Below, in pieces: positions 9,516 through 21,348 of a stretch of 52,285 bases of DNA. Below the pieces are notes generated by a model, which had not been told where the DNA came from, searched no databases, and was given only the letters and a program-made list of their open reading frames with translations. Source of the stretch: Elioraea sp964533585 (lineage in GTDB: Bacteria; Pseudomonadota; Alphaproteobacteria; Acetobacterales; Acetobacteraceae); assembly GCA_964533585.1 (NCBI GenBank), contig CAZHMM010000009.1, positions 1 through 52,285 on the forward strand, in the 5' to 3' direction. How positions within the stretch are numbered: the stretch's first letter is position 1; each line of letters starts with the position of its first letter. The position numbers were made by a program, and so were the translations under genes.

Positions 9516-10685
9516 ATGCGCCTTGCGGTGCTGAAGGAACGCCGGCCGGGCGAGGCCAGGGTCGCGGCCACGCCCGAGACGGTGAAGAAGCTGGTCGGGC
9601 TCGGCCTGACGGTCGCGGTCGAGGCCGGGGCGGGCGAGGGCGCCTCGATCCCCGATTCGGAATACGCCGCCGCCGGCGCCGAGATCGCCCCCGACGCGGC
9701 TGCGGCACTCGCCGGCGCCGGGATCGTGTTCTGCGTCCGCGCCCCGCTCGGCCCGGGCGAGGGCGAGGTCGACCATCTCGCCGCCATTCCGCGCGGCGCG
9801 CTGCTGGTCGGCACGCTCAGCGTCTGGGAGGACGCGAGCCGCGTCGGCGCCTATGCCGAGCGCGGCATCGACGCTTGCGCGATGGAACTGCTGCCGCGCA
9901 TCACCCGCGCCCAGAGCATGGACGTGCTCTCCTCGCAGGCCAACCTCGCCGGCTACCGCGCCGTGATGGAGGCGGCGACCGAGTATGGCCGCTCCTTCCC
10001 GATGATGATGACGGCGGCCGGCACGGTGGCGCCGGCGAGCGTGTTCGTGCTCGGCGCGGGCGTGGCCGGGCTCCAGGCGATCGCCACCGCAAGGCGCCTG
10101 GGCGCCCGCGTCTCCGCCACCGACGTGCGCCCGGCGGCGAAGGAGGAGATCAAGTCGCTCGGCGCGGCCTTCGTCGGCGTCGAGACCGACGAGACCAAGG
10201 CGGCGCAGACGGCCGGCGGCTATGCCAAGGAGATGAGCGACGATTTTCGCCGCCGCCAGGCTGAACTGATGGCCGAGACGGTGAAGAAGCAGGACATCAT
10301 CATCTGCACCGCGCTCACGATGGGCCGCTCGGCGCCGAAGATCATCTCGGCCGAGATGGTGGCCTCCATGAAGCCCGGCAGCGTGATCGTCGACATCGCC
10401 TCGGATGCCGGCGGCAACTGCGCGCTGACCAAGCCGGGCGAGCGGGTGGTGACGCCGAACGGCGTGACCATCCTCGGCTGGCGCAACTGGCCCGGCCGCA
10501 TCGCGGTCGCCGCCTCGGCGCTCTATGCGCGCAACCTGCTGACCTTCCTGACCGCGTTCTGGGACAAGGACGGCAAGAAGCCGAACCTGAAGCCTGAGGA
10601 CGAGATCGTCCAGGGCGTGGCGCTGACCAGGGGCGGCGCCGTGGTGCATCCGCAATTCGCCGAGAAGCCGGCCGCGGCCGCGTGA
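9516..10685 (+). CDS. pntAA: NAD(P) transhydrogenase subunit alpha part 1 (domain I)
   Basis: A 389-residue NAD(H)-binding domain I of the proton-translocating transhydrogenase, which drives NADPH formation from NADH with the proton motive force. It begins MRLAVLKERRPGEARVAATP, typical of the alanine dehydrogenase/PntA family. The Rossmann motif GAGVAGLQAIATARRLGARV is central, with DVRPAAKEE after it. Domain I is a separate polypeptide here, as in Rhodospirillum, rather than fused to the membrane part as in E. coli. The frame is open far upstream, but the ATG at 9516 matches the family start. The next two genes encode the rest of the enzyme. Confidence 0.95.
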   Translation: MRLAVLKERRPGEARVAATPETVKKLVGLGLTVAVEAGAGEGASIPDSEYAAAGAEIAPDAAAALAGAGIVFCVRAPLGPGEGEVDHLAAIPRGALLVGTLSVWEDASRVGAYAERGIDACAMELLPRITRAQSMDVLSSQANLAGYRAVMEAATEYGRSFPMMMTAAGTVAPASVFVLGAGVAGLQAIATARRLGARVSATDVRPAAKEEIKSLGAAFVGVETDETKAAQTAGGYAKEMSDDFRRRQAELMAETVKKQDIIICTALTMGRSAPKIISAEMVASMKPGSVIVDIASDAGGNCALTKPGERVVTPNGVTILGWRNWPGRIAVAASALYARNLLTFLTAFWDKDGKKPNLKPEDEIVQGVALTRGGAVVHPQFAEKPAAAA

Positions 10686-10701
10686 CCGAGGGGAACCAAG
10701 C

Positions 10702-11103
10702 ATGAGCGACCTTGCCCAGAGGGCGGGCGAAATCGCCCGCGAGGCGGCTTCACTCGCCGAGCGCGCGCAGGCCTTGGCGATGGAGGCCGCCGCCGCGGCA
10801 CAGCCCGTCGCCGAGGTGGCCGAGCCCTTCCTGTTCCTGCTGACGATCTTCCTGCTGGCCTGCTTCGTCGGCTACTACGTGGTGTGGAACGTCACCCCGG
10901 CGCTGCACTCGCCGCTGATGGGTGTCACCAACGCCATCTCCTCGGTGATCGTGGTCGGCGGCCTGCTCGCGGTCGGGCTGGCCGAGGACACCATCGCCCG
11001 CGTGTTCGGCTTCCTCGCCGTGCTGCTCGCTTCGGTGAACATCTTCGGCGGCTTCCTGGTCACGCACCGGATGCTGTCGATGTTCCGCAAGAAGGGAAGC
11101 TGA
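10702..11103 (+). CDS. pntAB: NAD(P) transhydrogenase subunit alpha part 2 (membrane)
   Basis: A 133-residue membrane subunit. The N-terminal third is an Ala/Glu-rich soluble segment. It is followed by about three hydrophobic helices, the first around FLFLLTIFLLACFVGYYVVW, and the family segment TPALHSPLMGVTNAISSVIVVGG. The subunit forms part of domain II, the proton channel. It starts 16 bp after pntAA and is followed five bases later by pntB, so translation is probably coupled. Confidence 0.95.
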   Translation: MSDLAQRAGEIAREAASLAERAQALAMEAAAAAQPVAEVAEPFLFLLTIFLLACFVGYYVVWNVTPALHSPLMGVTNAISSVIVVGGLLAVGLAEDTIARVFGFLAVLLASVNIFGGFLVTHRMLSMFRKKGS

Positions 11104-11108
11104 GCGCC

Positions 11109-12503
11109 ATGGGTGCCGCTGTCACGACGCTCGCCTATTTGGTCGCGTCCGTCTGTTTCATCCTCGCGCTGCGCGGCCTCTCGCATCCCGAGACCTCGCG
11201 CGCCGGCGTCGTCTACGGCATGGCCGGCATGGCGCTTGCCGTGCTGGCCACGCTGGTCCGCCCCGGCATGGGCGGCTATGCCTGGATCCTGATCGCTGTG
11301 GTGATCGGCGGCACGATCGGCACGATCATTGCCCGGCGCATCCAGATGACGGCGCTGCCGCAGCTGGTCGCGGCGTTCCACTCGCTGGTCGGCATGGCGG
11401 CCGTGTTCGTCGCCGCCGCGGCGCTCTATTCGCCGCAGTCCTTCGGCATCGGCACGGTCGGCGCGATCAAGACGGCCTCGCTGATCGAGATGAGCCTCGG
11501 CCTGGTGATCGGCGCGATCACCTTCTCGGGCTCGGTGATCGCGTTCGCCAAGCTGCAGGGCATCATGTCCGGTGCGCCGATCACCTTCCCGCAGCAGCAC
11601 ATGCTGAACCTCGTGCTGGCGATCGTGATCCTGGTGCTGACGGCGATCTTCGTCGCGACCGAGAGCCACGCGCTGTTCTGGCTGCTGGCCATCCTCGCCT
11701 TCGCGATCGGCTTCCTGATCATCATCCCGATCGGCGGCGCCGACATGCCGGTGGTGATCTCGATGCTGAACAGCTACTCGGGCTGGGCGGCGGCCGGGAT
11801 CGGCTTCACGGTCGGCAACCTGATGCTGATCATCGCCGGCGCGCTGGTCGGCGCGGCGGGCGCGATCCTCTCCTACATCATGTGCAAGGGGATGAACCGC
11901 AGCATCATCAACGTGCTGCTCGGCGGCTTCGGCGGCGAGACGGCGGGCGCGGCCGCCGCTGCCGGCGGCGAGCGCAGCGTGCGCGCCGGCGCCGCCGAGG
12001 ACGCCGCCTTCATCATGAAGAACGCCTCCAAGGTGATCGTCGTGCCGGGCTACGGCATGGCGGTCGCGCAGGCGCAGCACACGCTGCGCGAGATGGCGGA
12101 CCTGCTGAAGAAGGAGGGGGTGGAGGTCAAGTACGCGATCCATCCCGTCGCCGGCCGCATGCCCGGGCACATGAACGTGCTGCTCGCCGAGGCGAACGTG
12201 CCGTATGACGAGGTGTTCGAGCTCGAGGAGATCAACAACGACTTCGCCACCGCCGACGTCGCCTACGTGATCGGCGCGAACGACGTCACCAACCCGGCCG
12301 CCAAGACCGATCCGGCCTCGCCGATCTACGGCATGCCGATCCTGGAAGTGGACAAGGCCAAGACGGTCCTGTTCGTGAAACGCTCGATGGGCTCGGGCTA
12401 TGCGGGAGTGGACAACGAACTGTTCTTCCGCCCGAACACGATGATGCTGTTCGGCGACGCGAAGAAGATGACCGAGGAGATCGTGCAGAGCCTGGGGCAT
12501 TGA
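11109..12503 (+). CDS. pntB: NAD(P) transhydrogenase subunit beta
   Basis: A 464-residue subunit with an N-terminal block of about eight or nine membrane helices (domain II) and a C-terminal NADP(H)-binding domain III. Domain III shows VPGYGMAVAQAQ, IHPVAGRMPGHMNVLLAEA, and GANDVTNPAAKTDP. The ATG at 11109 gives the standard N terminus; a longer open frame starting in pntAB is not coding. Together with pntAA and pntAB it completes the enzyme. Confidence 0.96.
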   Translation: MGAAVTTLAYLVASVCFILALRGLSHPETSRAGVVYGMAGMALAVLATLVRPGMGGYAWILIAVVIGGTIGTIIARRIQMTALPQLVAAFHSLVGMAAVFVAAAALYSPQSFGIGTVGAIKTASLIEMSLGLVIGAITFSGSVIAFAKLQGIMSGAPITFPQQHMLNLVLAIVILVLTAIFVATESHALFWLLAILAFAIGFLIIIPIGGADMPVVISMLNSYSGWAAAGIGFTVGNLMLIIAGALVGAAGAILSYIMCKGMNRSIINVLLGGFGGETAGAAAAAGGERSVRAGAAEDAAFIMKNASKVIVVPGYGMAVAQAQHTLREMADLLKKEGVEVKYAIHPVAGRMPGHMNVLLAEANVPYDEVFELEEINNDFATADVAYVIGANDVTNPAAKTDPASPIYGMPILEVDKAKTVLFVKRSMGSGYAGVDNELFFRPNTMMLFGDAKKMTEEIVQSLGH

Positions 12504-12504
12504 G

Positions 12505-13404
12505 GTGAACACTGTGCTGCCCGTCACGGTGACGCCCGCCCCGGACGCGCCGCCCTACCGCGCTGACCCAGCCAGCCGCTTCCGCGCCAAGTTCGACGCG
12601 CGCGTCGACTTCACCAATGGCGGGCATGTCGAGGCGAAGGACTTCCTGCTCGACATCCCCGGCGAGAGCATCACGCCCGAGCGGCTCGCCGAGATGATCG
12701 TCTCGGCGATGAACCTGCTGCGCGCCGGGAAGGTGACGATCACGCGCCTGGAGGTGGTGCCGCGCGGCGCGCATGACGACGCGGCCCTGCCGGCCGAGGG
12801 GCTCGCCACACCCGCGGCGGTGCGGGCGCATTACGGCGAGGTGCGCGCGCTCGCCGCCGCCAAGACGATCACCCGGCTCGACGCCTGGGCGCGCCGCTTC
12901 ATCGCGCTGTCGCCGTTCTGCGTCGTCGCCTCGGCGGACGCGCGCGGCTGGTGCGACGCCACCCCGCGCGGCGACGCACCGGGCTTCGTGCGCGTGCTCG
13001 ACGACACCACGCTGGCGCTGCCCGACCGGCGCGGCAACAACCGCGTCGATACGCTGCTGAACATCGCCGCGAATCCGCGCCTCGGCCTGCTGTTCATGGT
13101 CCCGGGCGTGCGCGAGACGCTGCGTGTCAACGGCCGCGCGCGCATCAGCACCGAGCCCGCGCTGCTCGCCGAGATGCCGGCCCAGGGCAAGGTGCCGTCC
13201 TCGGCGCTGGTCGTCGCGGTCGAGGAGGTGTTCTTCCACTGCGGCAAGGCGCTGATCCGCAGCGAGCTCTGGAACCCGGAGCGCCACGTCCCGCCCGGCA
13301 CGATCCCGCCGATCGGGCGGATGATCGCCGAGCAGTTGGGCGGCATGGACGCGGATGCGGCCGAGGCCGACACGCTGGTCGGCTACCGCGAGCGCCTCTA
13401 CTGA
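12505..13404 (+). CDS. PPOX-type FMN-binding family protein with extra N-terminal domain
   Basis: A 299-residue protein in two parts. From about residue 100 to the end it resembles the pyridoxamine-5'-phosphate-oxidase-like split-barrel family often annotated MSMEG_1061/DR2398-type: FCVVASADARGWCDATPRGD, LALPDRRGNNRVDTLLNI, GLLFMVPGVRETLRVNGRA and FFHCGKALIRS. These proteins typically bind FMN or a related flavin; the substrate is unknown. Residues 1-95 form a separate region (FDARVDFTNGGHVEAKDFLLDIPG) that I do not recognise with confidence. The GTG start lies one base after the pntB stop, suggesting coupling to the transhydrogenase. The 3' end overlaps the convergent transglutaminase gene by 7 bp. 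Confidence 0.75.
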   Translation: MNTVLPVTVTPAPDAPPYRADPASRFRAKFDARVDFTNGGHVEAKDFLLDIPGESITPERLAEMIVSAMNLLRAGKVTITRLEVVPRGAHDDAALPAEGLATPAAVRAHYGEVRALAAAKTITRLDAWARRFIALSPFCVVASADARGWCDATPRGDAPGFVRVLDDTTLALPDRRGNNRVDTLLNIAANPRLGLLFMVPGVRETLRVNGRARISTEPALLAEMPAQGKVPSSALVVAVEEVFFHCGKALIRSELWNPERHVPPGTIPPIGRMIAEQLGGMDADAAEADTLVGYRERLY

Positions 13405-14294
13405 GCCGACGGCGCGGCCGCCTCGACCTCGACATCGACGGTCAGCCCCAGGAAGCTCGCCGGCGCGCCGGTCCAGGAGCCGACGATCGGCACCGCCTGC
13501 TCGGGCGTGCGCGCGACCGCGACGCGGATCAGGTTGCGCCCGGCGATCAGGCCGTTGGTCGGGTCGAACTCGACCCAGCCGGCGCCGGGCACATAGACGT
13601 CGCACCAGGCGTGCGTTGCCCCGCCGCCGACCACCGGCGTCGCCGCATCGACCATCTCGGCATCGTAGAGGTAGCCGGAGACGAAGCGCGAGGCGAGGCC
13701 GAGGCTCCGGCACGCCTCCATCATCAGCAGCGCGAAGTCGCGGCAGGCGCCGGCGCCGCGCCTGAGCGTCTCGGGCGCGGGCTGCGTCCCCTCCGCGTCG
13801 CGCGCCTCGTAGCGGAACTCGGCCTGGATCGCGCGCGTGATCGCGGCGAGCAGTGCGGCCGTGCGCGTCGGACCGGGGGCGCTGACGAACCGCTTCGCCC
13901 AGGTATCGACCAGCCGCTCCGGATCGGGATCGTGCCGGCGCAGCACGGGCGCGAGATCCTCCGCCTCCTCGGCCGGATAGGCGAAGGGATGGGTCTCGGC
14001 ATAGGGCTCGATCAGCGCGGCGACATCGGGCGGATCGGCGGGGAAGTGCGCGAGCCGGATGCGCGAGACGATCTCCAGGGTCTCGGCCGGCTCGGCGAAG
14101 CAGGCGATCGCCACCGAGTTGCCGAACACGTCGTGCTTCCAGCGCAGCGACGCCGCGGGCGAGATCGCAAGCGTCGCCTCGACCAGCCGGAGGTCGTGGC
14201 TGTCGCGCGGGCGCGTCATCAGCCGGTGCTCGCCGAAGGTGACGGGCTCGGCGTAGCGGTAGGTGGTGCGGTGGGTGATCGAGACGCTCGGCAT
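13398..14294 (-). CDS. Transglutaminase-like family cysteine protease
   Basis: A 298-residue bacterial transglutaminase-like protein. Residues 1-80 form the beta-strand-rich N-terminal domain (SITHRTTYRYAEPVTFGEHR). The core follows with the catalytic triad Cys184 (GACRDFA), His228 (ATHAWCDV) and Asp244 (EFDPTNG). The family hydrolyses or crosslinks peptides and is widespread in Alphaproteobacteria; its substrate is not known. No signal peptide is visible. The ATG at 14294 starts the recognisable domain; an open extension to 14516 runs over the tRNA-Leu gene and is rejected. The gene converges with and overlaps the upstream neighbour at 13398-13404. Confidence 0.85.
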   Translation of the reverse strand: MPSVSITHRTTYRYAEPVTFGEHRLMTRPRDSHDLRLVEATLAISPAASLRWKHDVFGNSVAIACFAEPAETLEIVSRIRLAHFPADPPDVAALIEPYAETHPFAYPAEEAEDLAPVLRRHDPDPERLVDTWAKRFVSAPGPTRTAALLAAITRAIQAEFRYEARDAEGTQPAPETLRRGAGACRDFALLMMEACRSLGLASRFVSGYLYDAEMVDAATPVVGGGATHAWCDVYVPGAGWVEFDPTNGLIAGRNLIRVAVARTPEQAVPIVGSWTGAPASFLGLTVDVEVEAAAPSAQ

Positions 14295-14373
14295 CGTCCG
14301 GGTCGGGCGGGGGAGGGGGCGAGCAAACCCTACACCGTCCACCGCGCGCCGGCCACCACGCGCAGGGCCGCCC

Positions 14374-14402
14374 TTGCCCGGCCGGTCCCGACGCGCTACA
14401 CG
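14374..14402 (+). promoter_or_regulatory. Probable tRNA-Leu promoter
   Basis: TTGCCCG (14374-14380) and GCTACACG (14395-14402) are separated by 14 bases. This fits the alphaproteobacterial housekeeping pattern TTGACGS-N10-14-GCTANAWC. The expected start of transcription is some 20 bases before the tRNA. Confidence 0.4.
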
Positions 14403-14430
14403 CGGCCCCTCTCGGGCGGGCGCCCGCCCT

Positions 14431-14515
14431 GCGGGCGTGGCGGAATTGGCAGACGCGCCGGATTTAGGTTCCGGTGACGCAAGTCGTGGGGGTTCAAGTC
14501 CCTCCGCCCGCACCA
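14431..14515 (+). tRNA. tRNA-Leu (UAG anticodon)
   Basis: An 85-base class II tRNA with encoded CCA. The acceptor stem GCGGGCG pairs with CGCCCGC. The D arm reads TGGCGGAATTGGCAGA. The anticodon stem CCGGA/TCCGG encloses loop TTTAGGT with anticodon TAG. A long variable arm (GTGACGCAAGTCGT) and T arm GGGGGTTCAAGTCCCTC follow. It reads CUA and, by wobble, other CUN leucine codons. Confidence 0.97.
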
Positions 14516-14560
14516 TCGTTGCGGCCGGCCGCCGTGCCGGAGGATCGGGATCGGATTGCC

Positions 14561-15892
14561 ATGCAGGTGACGGAAAAGAGCTCGGACGGTCTGAAGCGCG
14601 CCTTTGCGGTCGTGCTGCCGGCCGCCGACATCGCCGCGAGGCGCGCGGCGCGGCTTGCCGAGATCGGCAAGGACCTGCGCCTGCCCGGCTTCCGTCCCGG
14701 CAAGGTGCCGGCGAAGATCGTCGCCCAGCGCTATGGCCAGGCGGTGATGGGCGAGGTGCTGGAGCGCTCGCTCGACGACGCCGCGCGCCGGATCGTCACC
14801 GATCGCGGGCTGAAGCCGGCGGTGCAGCCGAAGGTCGAGATCGTCAACTGGTCGGACGGCGCCGATCTCGAGTTCAACCTCGATCTGGAACTCCTGCCCG
14901 AGATCACGGTGCCCGACCTTGCCGCGATCGAGGTCGAGAAGCTGACCGCCACGCCGTCGGAGGAGGAGATCGCCAAGCGGCTCGAGGAGATCGCCAAGCG
15001 CCACCGCAACAGCGAGCCGGTCGAGGAGACCCGGCCTGCCGTCGCCGGCGACCTGCTGGTGGTCGACTTCACCGGCCGGATCGGCGGCCGCGCCTTCAAG
15101 GGCGGCGCGGCGACCGACATGGAGATCGAGGTCGGCGGCGCGGGCTTCGTGCCGGGCTTCACCGAGGGGCTGGTCGGGCTGGCGCCGGGCGAGACGCGCG
15201 AGGTCACGGTCAGCTTCCCCGAGGCCTATCCGGCCGAGGACCTCGCCGGCAAGACCGCCGTGTTCGAGGTCACCGCCAAGGCACTCCGCCGGGCGCTGCC
15301 GCCGGCGATCGACGATGCGCTCGCCACCAAGCATGGCTTCGCCGACCTCGCCGCGATGCGCGAGGCGATCAAGGGCGCGATCCAGCGCGAGTACGACCAG
15401 CTTTCGCGGCTCCGGCTCAAGCGCGGCCTGCTCGACAGGCTGGCCGAGCAGGCGAGCTTCCCCGCGCCGGAGGCGATGGTGGAGGCCGAGTTCGGCGCGA
15501 TCTGGCAGCGCATCGAGCAGGACATGAAGGCCGGTCAGCTCGACGAGGGCGACAAGGGCAAGGACGAGGAGACGCTGAAGGCCGAGTATCGCGGCATTGC
15601 CGAGCGGCGGGTGCGCCTCGGCCTGCTGCTCTCCGAGATCGGCCGGGCGAACAACCTGACCGTCTCGCAGGACGAACTGAAGCGCGCCATCATCGCCGAG
15701 GCGCAGCGCTATCCGGGCCAGGAGCGCAAGGTGCTGGAGTACTACCAGCAGAACCCGCAGGCGATCGAACGCTTCCGCGCACCGCTGTTCGAGGAGAAGG
15801 TGATCGACTACGTGCTCGCGCTGGCCAAGGTCGGCGAGAAGCCGGTCGCGCCCGACGAGCTGATGCGCGACCCCGAGGCGGCCGAGGCCTGA
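14561..15892 (+). CDS. tig: Trigger factor (ribosome-associated chaperone and PPIase)
   Basis: A 443-residue trigger factor. The N-terminal ribosome-binding domain includes the signature GFRPGKVP (residues about 44-51). A central FKBP-type prolyl isomerase domain follows (about 150-250, GDLLVVDFTGRIGG to AVFEVTAKALR), and then the helical C-terminal chaperone arms. It captures nascent chains at the ribosomal exit tunnel. The ATG gives MQVTEKSSDGLKR, the usual start in this group, although GGAGG lies about 17 bases away, further than normal. It heads the tig-clpP-clpX-lon quality-control cluster conserved across Proteobacteria. Confidence 0.97.
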   Translation: MQVTEKSSDGLKRAFAVVLPAADIAARRAARLAEIGKDLRLPGFRPGKVPAKIVAQRYGQAVMGEVLERSLDDAARRIVTDRGLKPAVQPKVEIVNWSDGADLEFNLDLELLPEITVPDLAAIEVEKLTATPSEEEIAKRLEEIAKRHRNSEPVEETRPAVAGDLLVVDFTGRIGGRAFKGGAATDMEIEVGGAGFVPGFTEGLVGLAPGETREVTVSFPEAYPAEDLAGKTAVFEVTAKALRRALPPAIDDALATKHGFADLAAMREAIKGAIQREYDQLSRLRLKRGLLDRLAEQASFPAPEAMVEAEFGAIWQRIEQDMKAGQLDEGDKGKDEETLKAEYRGIAERRVRLGLLLSEIGRANNLTVSQDELKRAIIAEAQRYPGQERKVLEYYQQNPQAIERFRAPLFEEKVIDYVLALAKVGEKPVAPDELMRDPEAAEA

Positions 15893-16004
15893 CCGCCCCG
15901 CCGGGGGGTGCTGGCGCGGCGACCGGCGCGGCCTATATTCCTTCAAGGCGCCGGGCCGGGACTCGGCCGGTGGACACCCCTGGGCAAGAGGTTTGACGGC
16001 GACG

Positions 16005-16643
16005 ATGCGCGAGCGCGATCCGCTTGAGGTTTACGGCAATACGCTGGTGCCGATGGTCATCGAACAGACCGCGCGCGGCGAGCGGGCGTTCGACATCTAC
16101 TCGCGCCTGCTGAAGGAGCGGATCATCTTCCTCACCGGGCCGGTGTTCGACCAGATGGCGAGCCTGCTCTGCGCACAGTTGCTGTTCCTGGAGAGCGAGA
16201 ACCCCAACAAGGACATCGCCTTCTACATCAACAGCCCGGGCGGGGTGGTGACGGCGGGGCTCGCGATCTACGACACCATGCAGTACATCCGCAGCCCGGT
16301 GAGCACGGTCTGCATCGGCCAGGCGGCGTCGATGGGCTCGCTCCTGCTGGCGGCCGGTGCGTCGGGCAAGCGCTACGCGCTGCCGAACAGCCGCATCATG
16401 GTGCACCAGCCCTCGGGCGGGGCGCAGGGCCAGGCGACCGACATCGAGATCCAGGCGCGCGAGATCCTGGCGGTGCGCGCGCGGCTGAACCAGATCTATG
16501 TCCGGCACACCGGCCAGGACCTCGAGACCGTCGAGCGGACGCTGGAGCGTGACCGCTTCATGTCGGGCGAGGAGGCCAAGGCGTTCGGCATCGTCGACCA
16601 GGTGGTCGAGAGCCGGCCGGCCCCCGAGGCGGACCGCAAGTAG
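16005..16643 (+). CDS. clpP: ATP-dependent Clp protease proteolytic subunit
   Basis: A 212-residue serine peptidase forming the tetradecameric ClpP chamber. The triad is Ser109 (QAASMGSLL), His134 (MVHQPSGG) and Asp183 (ERDRF). Length and the start region (LEVYGNTLVPMVIEQTARGER) match bacterial housekeeping ClpP. A TTG four codons upstream (15993) is in frame; ATG at 16005 is preferred because AGAGG touches the TTG and leaves no room for it. It is followed by its ATPase partner clpX. Confidence 0.97.
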   Translation: MRERDPLEVYGNTLVPMVIEQTARGERAFDIYSRLLKERIIFLTGPVFDQMASLLCAQLLFLESENPNKDIAFYINSPGGVVTAGLAIYDTMQYIRSPVSTVCIGQAASMGSLLLAAGASGKRYALPNSRIMVHQPSGGAQGQATDIEIQAREILAVRARLNQIYVRHTGQDLETVERTLERDRFMSGEEAKAFGIVDQVVESRPAPEADRK

Positions 16644-16668
16644 CAGGCTGCACCCAGGCGACAGGGCG

Positions 16669-16696
16669 GCGGCGGGGCGGCGGCCCCCCCCGCCGC
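16669..16696 (+). terminator. GC hairpin in the clpP-clpX spacer
   Basis: Stem GCGGCGGGG (16669-16677) pairs with CCCCGCCGC (16688-16696) over a 10-base loop. There is no following T-run, so it is a weak attenuator or mRNA-processing hairpin at most. The 124-bp spacer otherwise shows only G/C-rich tracts. Confidence 0.3.
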
Positions 16697-16767
16697 TCTG
16701 CTTGTGCCCATGGGGGGCGGGGACTAACATCGCCGGGTGGAGGGACGCCCCAGAGTCGGGAGCGAGC

Positions 16768-18024
<1,257 letters not shown>

Positions 18025-18182
18025 CCTGACCATCCGCCTGCGCCCCGTGCGCGGCGGCCATCCGTGTCAAGGGGGGGGTGTTCGGGACCCCCGCGACCCA
18101 TATCTCCCCGATCAAGGCCGGGGCCCGGCCGGCGAGGCGGAATGCGCGCCGGGCGGGCTGCCACAGGAGAAAGCCGAAGACC

Positions 18183-20612
<2,430 letters not shown>

Positions 20613-20639
20613 CGCCGGCCGAGTCGGCGGATTGCCCAG

Positions 20640-20671
20640 GGGCGGCGCAGCGATGCGCCGCCCTTTCTTTT
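20640..20671 (+). terminator. Rho-independent terminator of lon
   Basis: A perfect 10-bp stem, GGGCGGCGCA and TGCGCCGCCC, with a four-base loop (GCGA), followed directly by TTTCTTTT. Confidence 0.93.
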
Positions 20672-20778
20672 CGGGTTTTGCCCGGAGTCGCGCAGCGCAA
20701 ACGCGCTGAGAGCCGCCATCGGCCCCGCGGAATGGCAGGAAAACGGCGGTTTTCCGGGCTTTTCTGCCGTCGGTTGCA

Positions 20779-20808
20779 TTGACGGCCAGGAATTCGGCTG
20801 CCTAGAGT
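20779..20808 (+). promoter_or_regulatory. Probable housekeeping promoter of hup
   Basis: TTGACG (20779-20784) and TAGAGT (20803-20808) with an 18-base spacer. The -10 side reads GCCTAGAGT, close to the alphaproteobacterial GCTANAWC form. Transcription would begin near 20815, giving a leader of about 70 bases before the GTG start of HU. Confidence 0.5.
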
Positions 20809-20885
20809 GCGTTACGGTGCAGGAGTCCCCCGCGATCCGGCACCCGTCCGTTTCCGTCCCCATCACGTGCAAGAGGGCAGCTCCC

Positions 20886-21158
20886 GTGAACAAGAACGAT
20901 CTCGTGGCGCATGTCGCCGACAAGACCGACCTCTCCAAGGCCAAGGCCGCCGAGGTGCTCGACACGATCTTCACCGCCATCGAGGGCGCGCTGAAGAAGA
21001 AGCAGGAGGTCCGCCTCGTCGGCTTCGGTACGTTCTCGACCAGCAAGCGCAAGGCCGGCAAGGGGCGCAACCCGCGCACCGGCGAGGAGATCAAGATCCC
21101 TGCCTCGGTCAGCGTGCGGTTCAAGGCCGGCAAGGGGTTGAAGGACGCGGTCAACTGA
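20886..21158 (+). CDS. hupB: DNA-binding protein HU
   Basis: A 90-residue nucleoid protein of exactly the usual HU length. It has the helical N-terminal dimerisation half (KNDLVAHVADKTDLSKAKAAEVL) and the beta-arm segment GFGTFSTSKRKAGKGRNPRTG with its intercalating proline region. The GTG at 20886 with GAGGG eight bases upstream is chosen. The frame is open to 20817, but the added residues are unlike HU. It lies downstream of lon with its own promoter and terminator. Confidence 0.96.
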   Translation: MNKNDLVAHVADKTDLSKAKAAEVLDTIFTAIEGALKKKQEVRLVGFGTFSTSKRKAGKGRNPRTGEEIKIPASVSVRFKAGKGLKDAVN

Positions 21159-21220
21159 GCGCAGCACACCCGCTTCGGTGAGTTCGGCCCGCCGGCGCAC
21201 CGACTTGGCCCTGCCGAATG

Positions 21221-21252
21221 AGAGAGGCGCCCCTGGGCGCCTCTCTTGCTTT
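21221..21252 (+). terminator. Rho-independent terminator of hup
   Basis: GAGAGGCGCCC (21222-21232) pairs with GGGCGCCTCTC (21235-21245), extendable by one A-T pair, and is followed by TTGCTTT. The tight apex would open to a 4-base loop. Confidence 0.88.
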
Positions 21253-21278
21253 GGGCACGCAGCGCACCGTAGCGCCGC

Positions 21279-21292
21279 TTGATCTGGATCAT
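21279..21292 (+). promoter_or_regulatory. Near-consensus FNR/FixK-type box upstream of the DUF4344 gene
   Basis: TTGAT-CTGG-ATCAT matches the TTGAT-N4-ATCAA consensus at nine of ten positions. Its centre lies about 63 bases before the ATG at 21349, so a class II start would fall about 22 bases upstream of the gene. No convincing -10 element is seen. Confidence 0.3.
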
Positions 21293-21348
21293 CGCGGTGC
21301 GCGAACGAGCGTGCTTGCCTCCCTTCGCAACTGGCGACGGGGGACATC

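Noticed and set aside
7188..10703. A very long minus-strand frame extending malate synthase upstream through pntAA
   Set aside because: Family conservation begins at 9350 with a ribosome site; the extension is antisense to the clearly coding pntAA and of low complexity, a GC-rich shadow frame.
18060..18110. Heat-shock (sigma-32-like) promoter before lon, from CCCATATCTCC
   Set aside because: A CCCATAT core is present near 18097, but no CTTGAAA/CTTG-type -35 at the right distance on the same strand.
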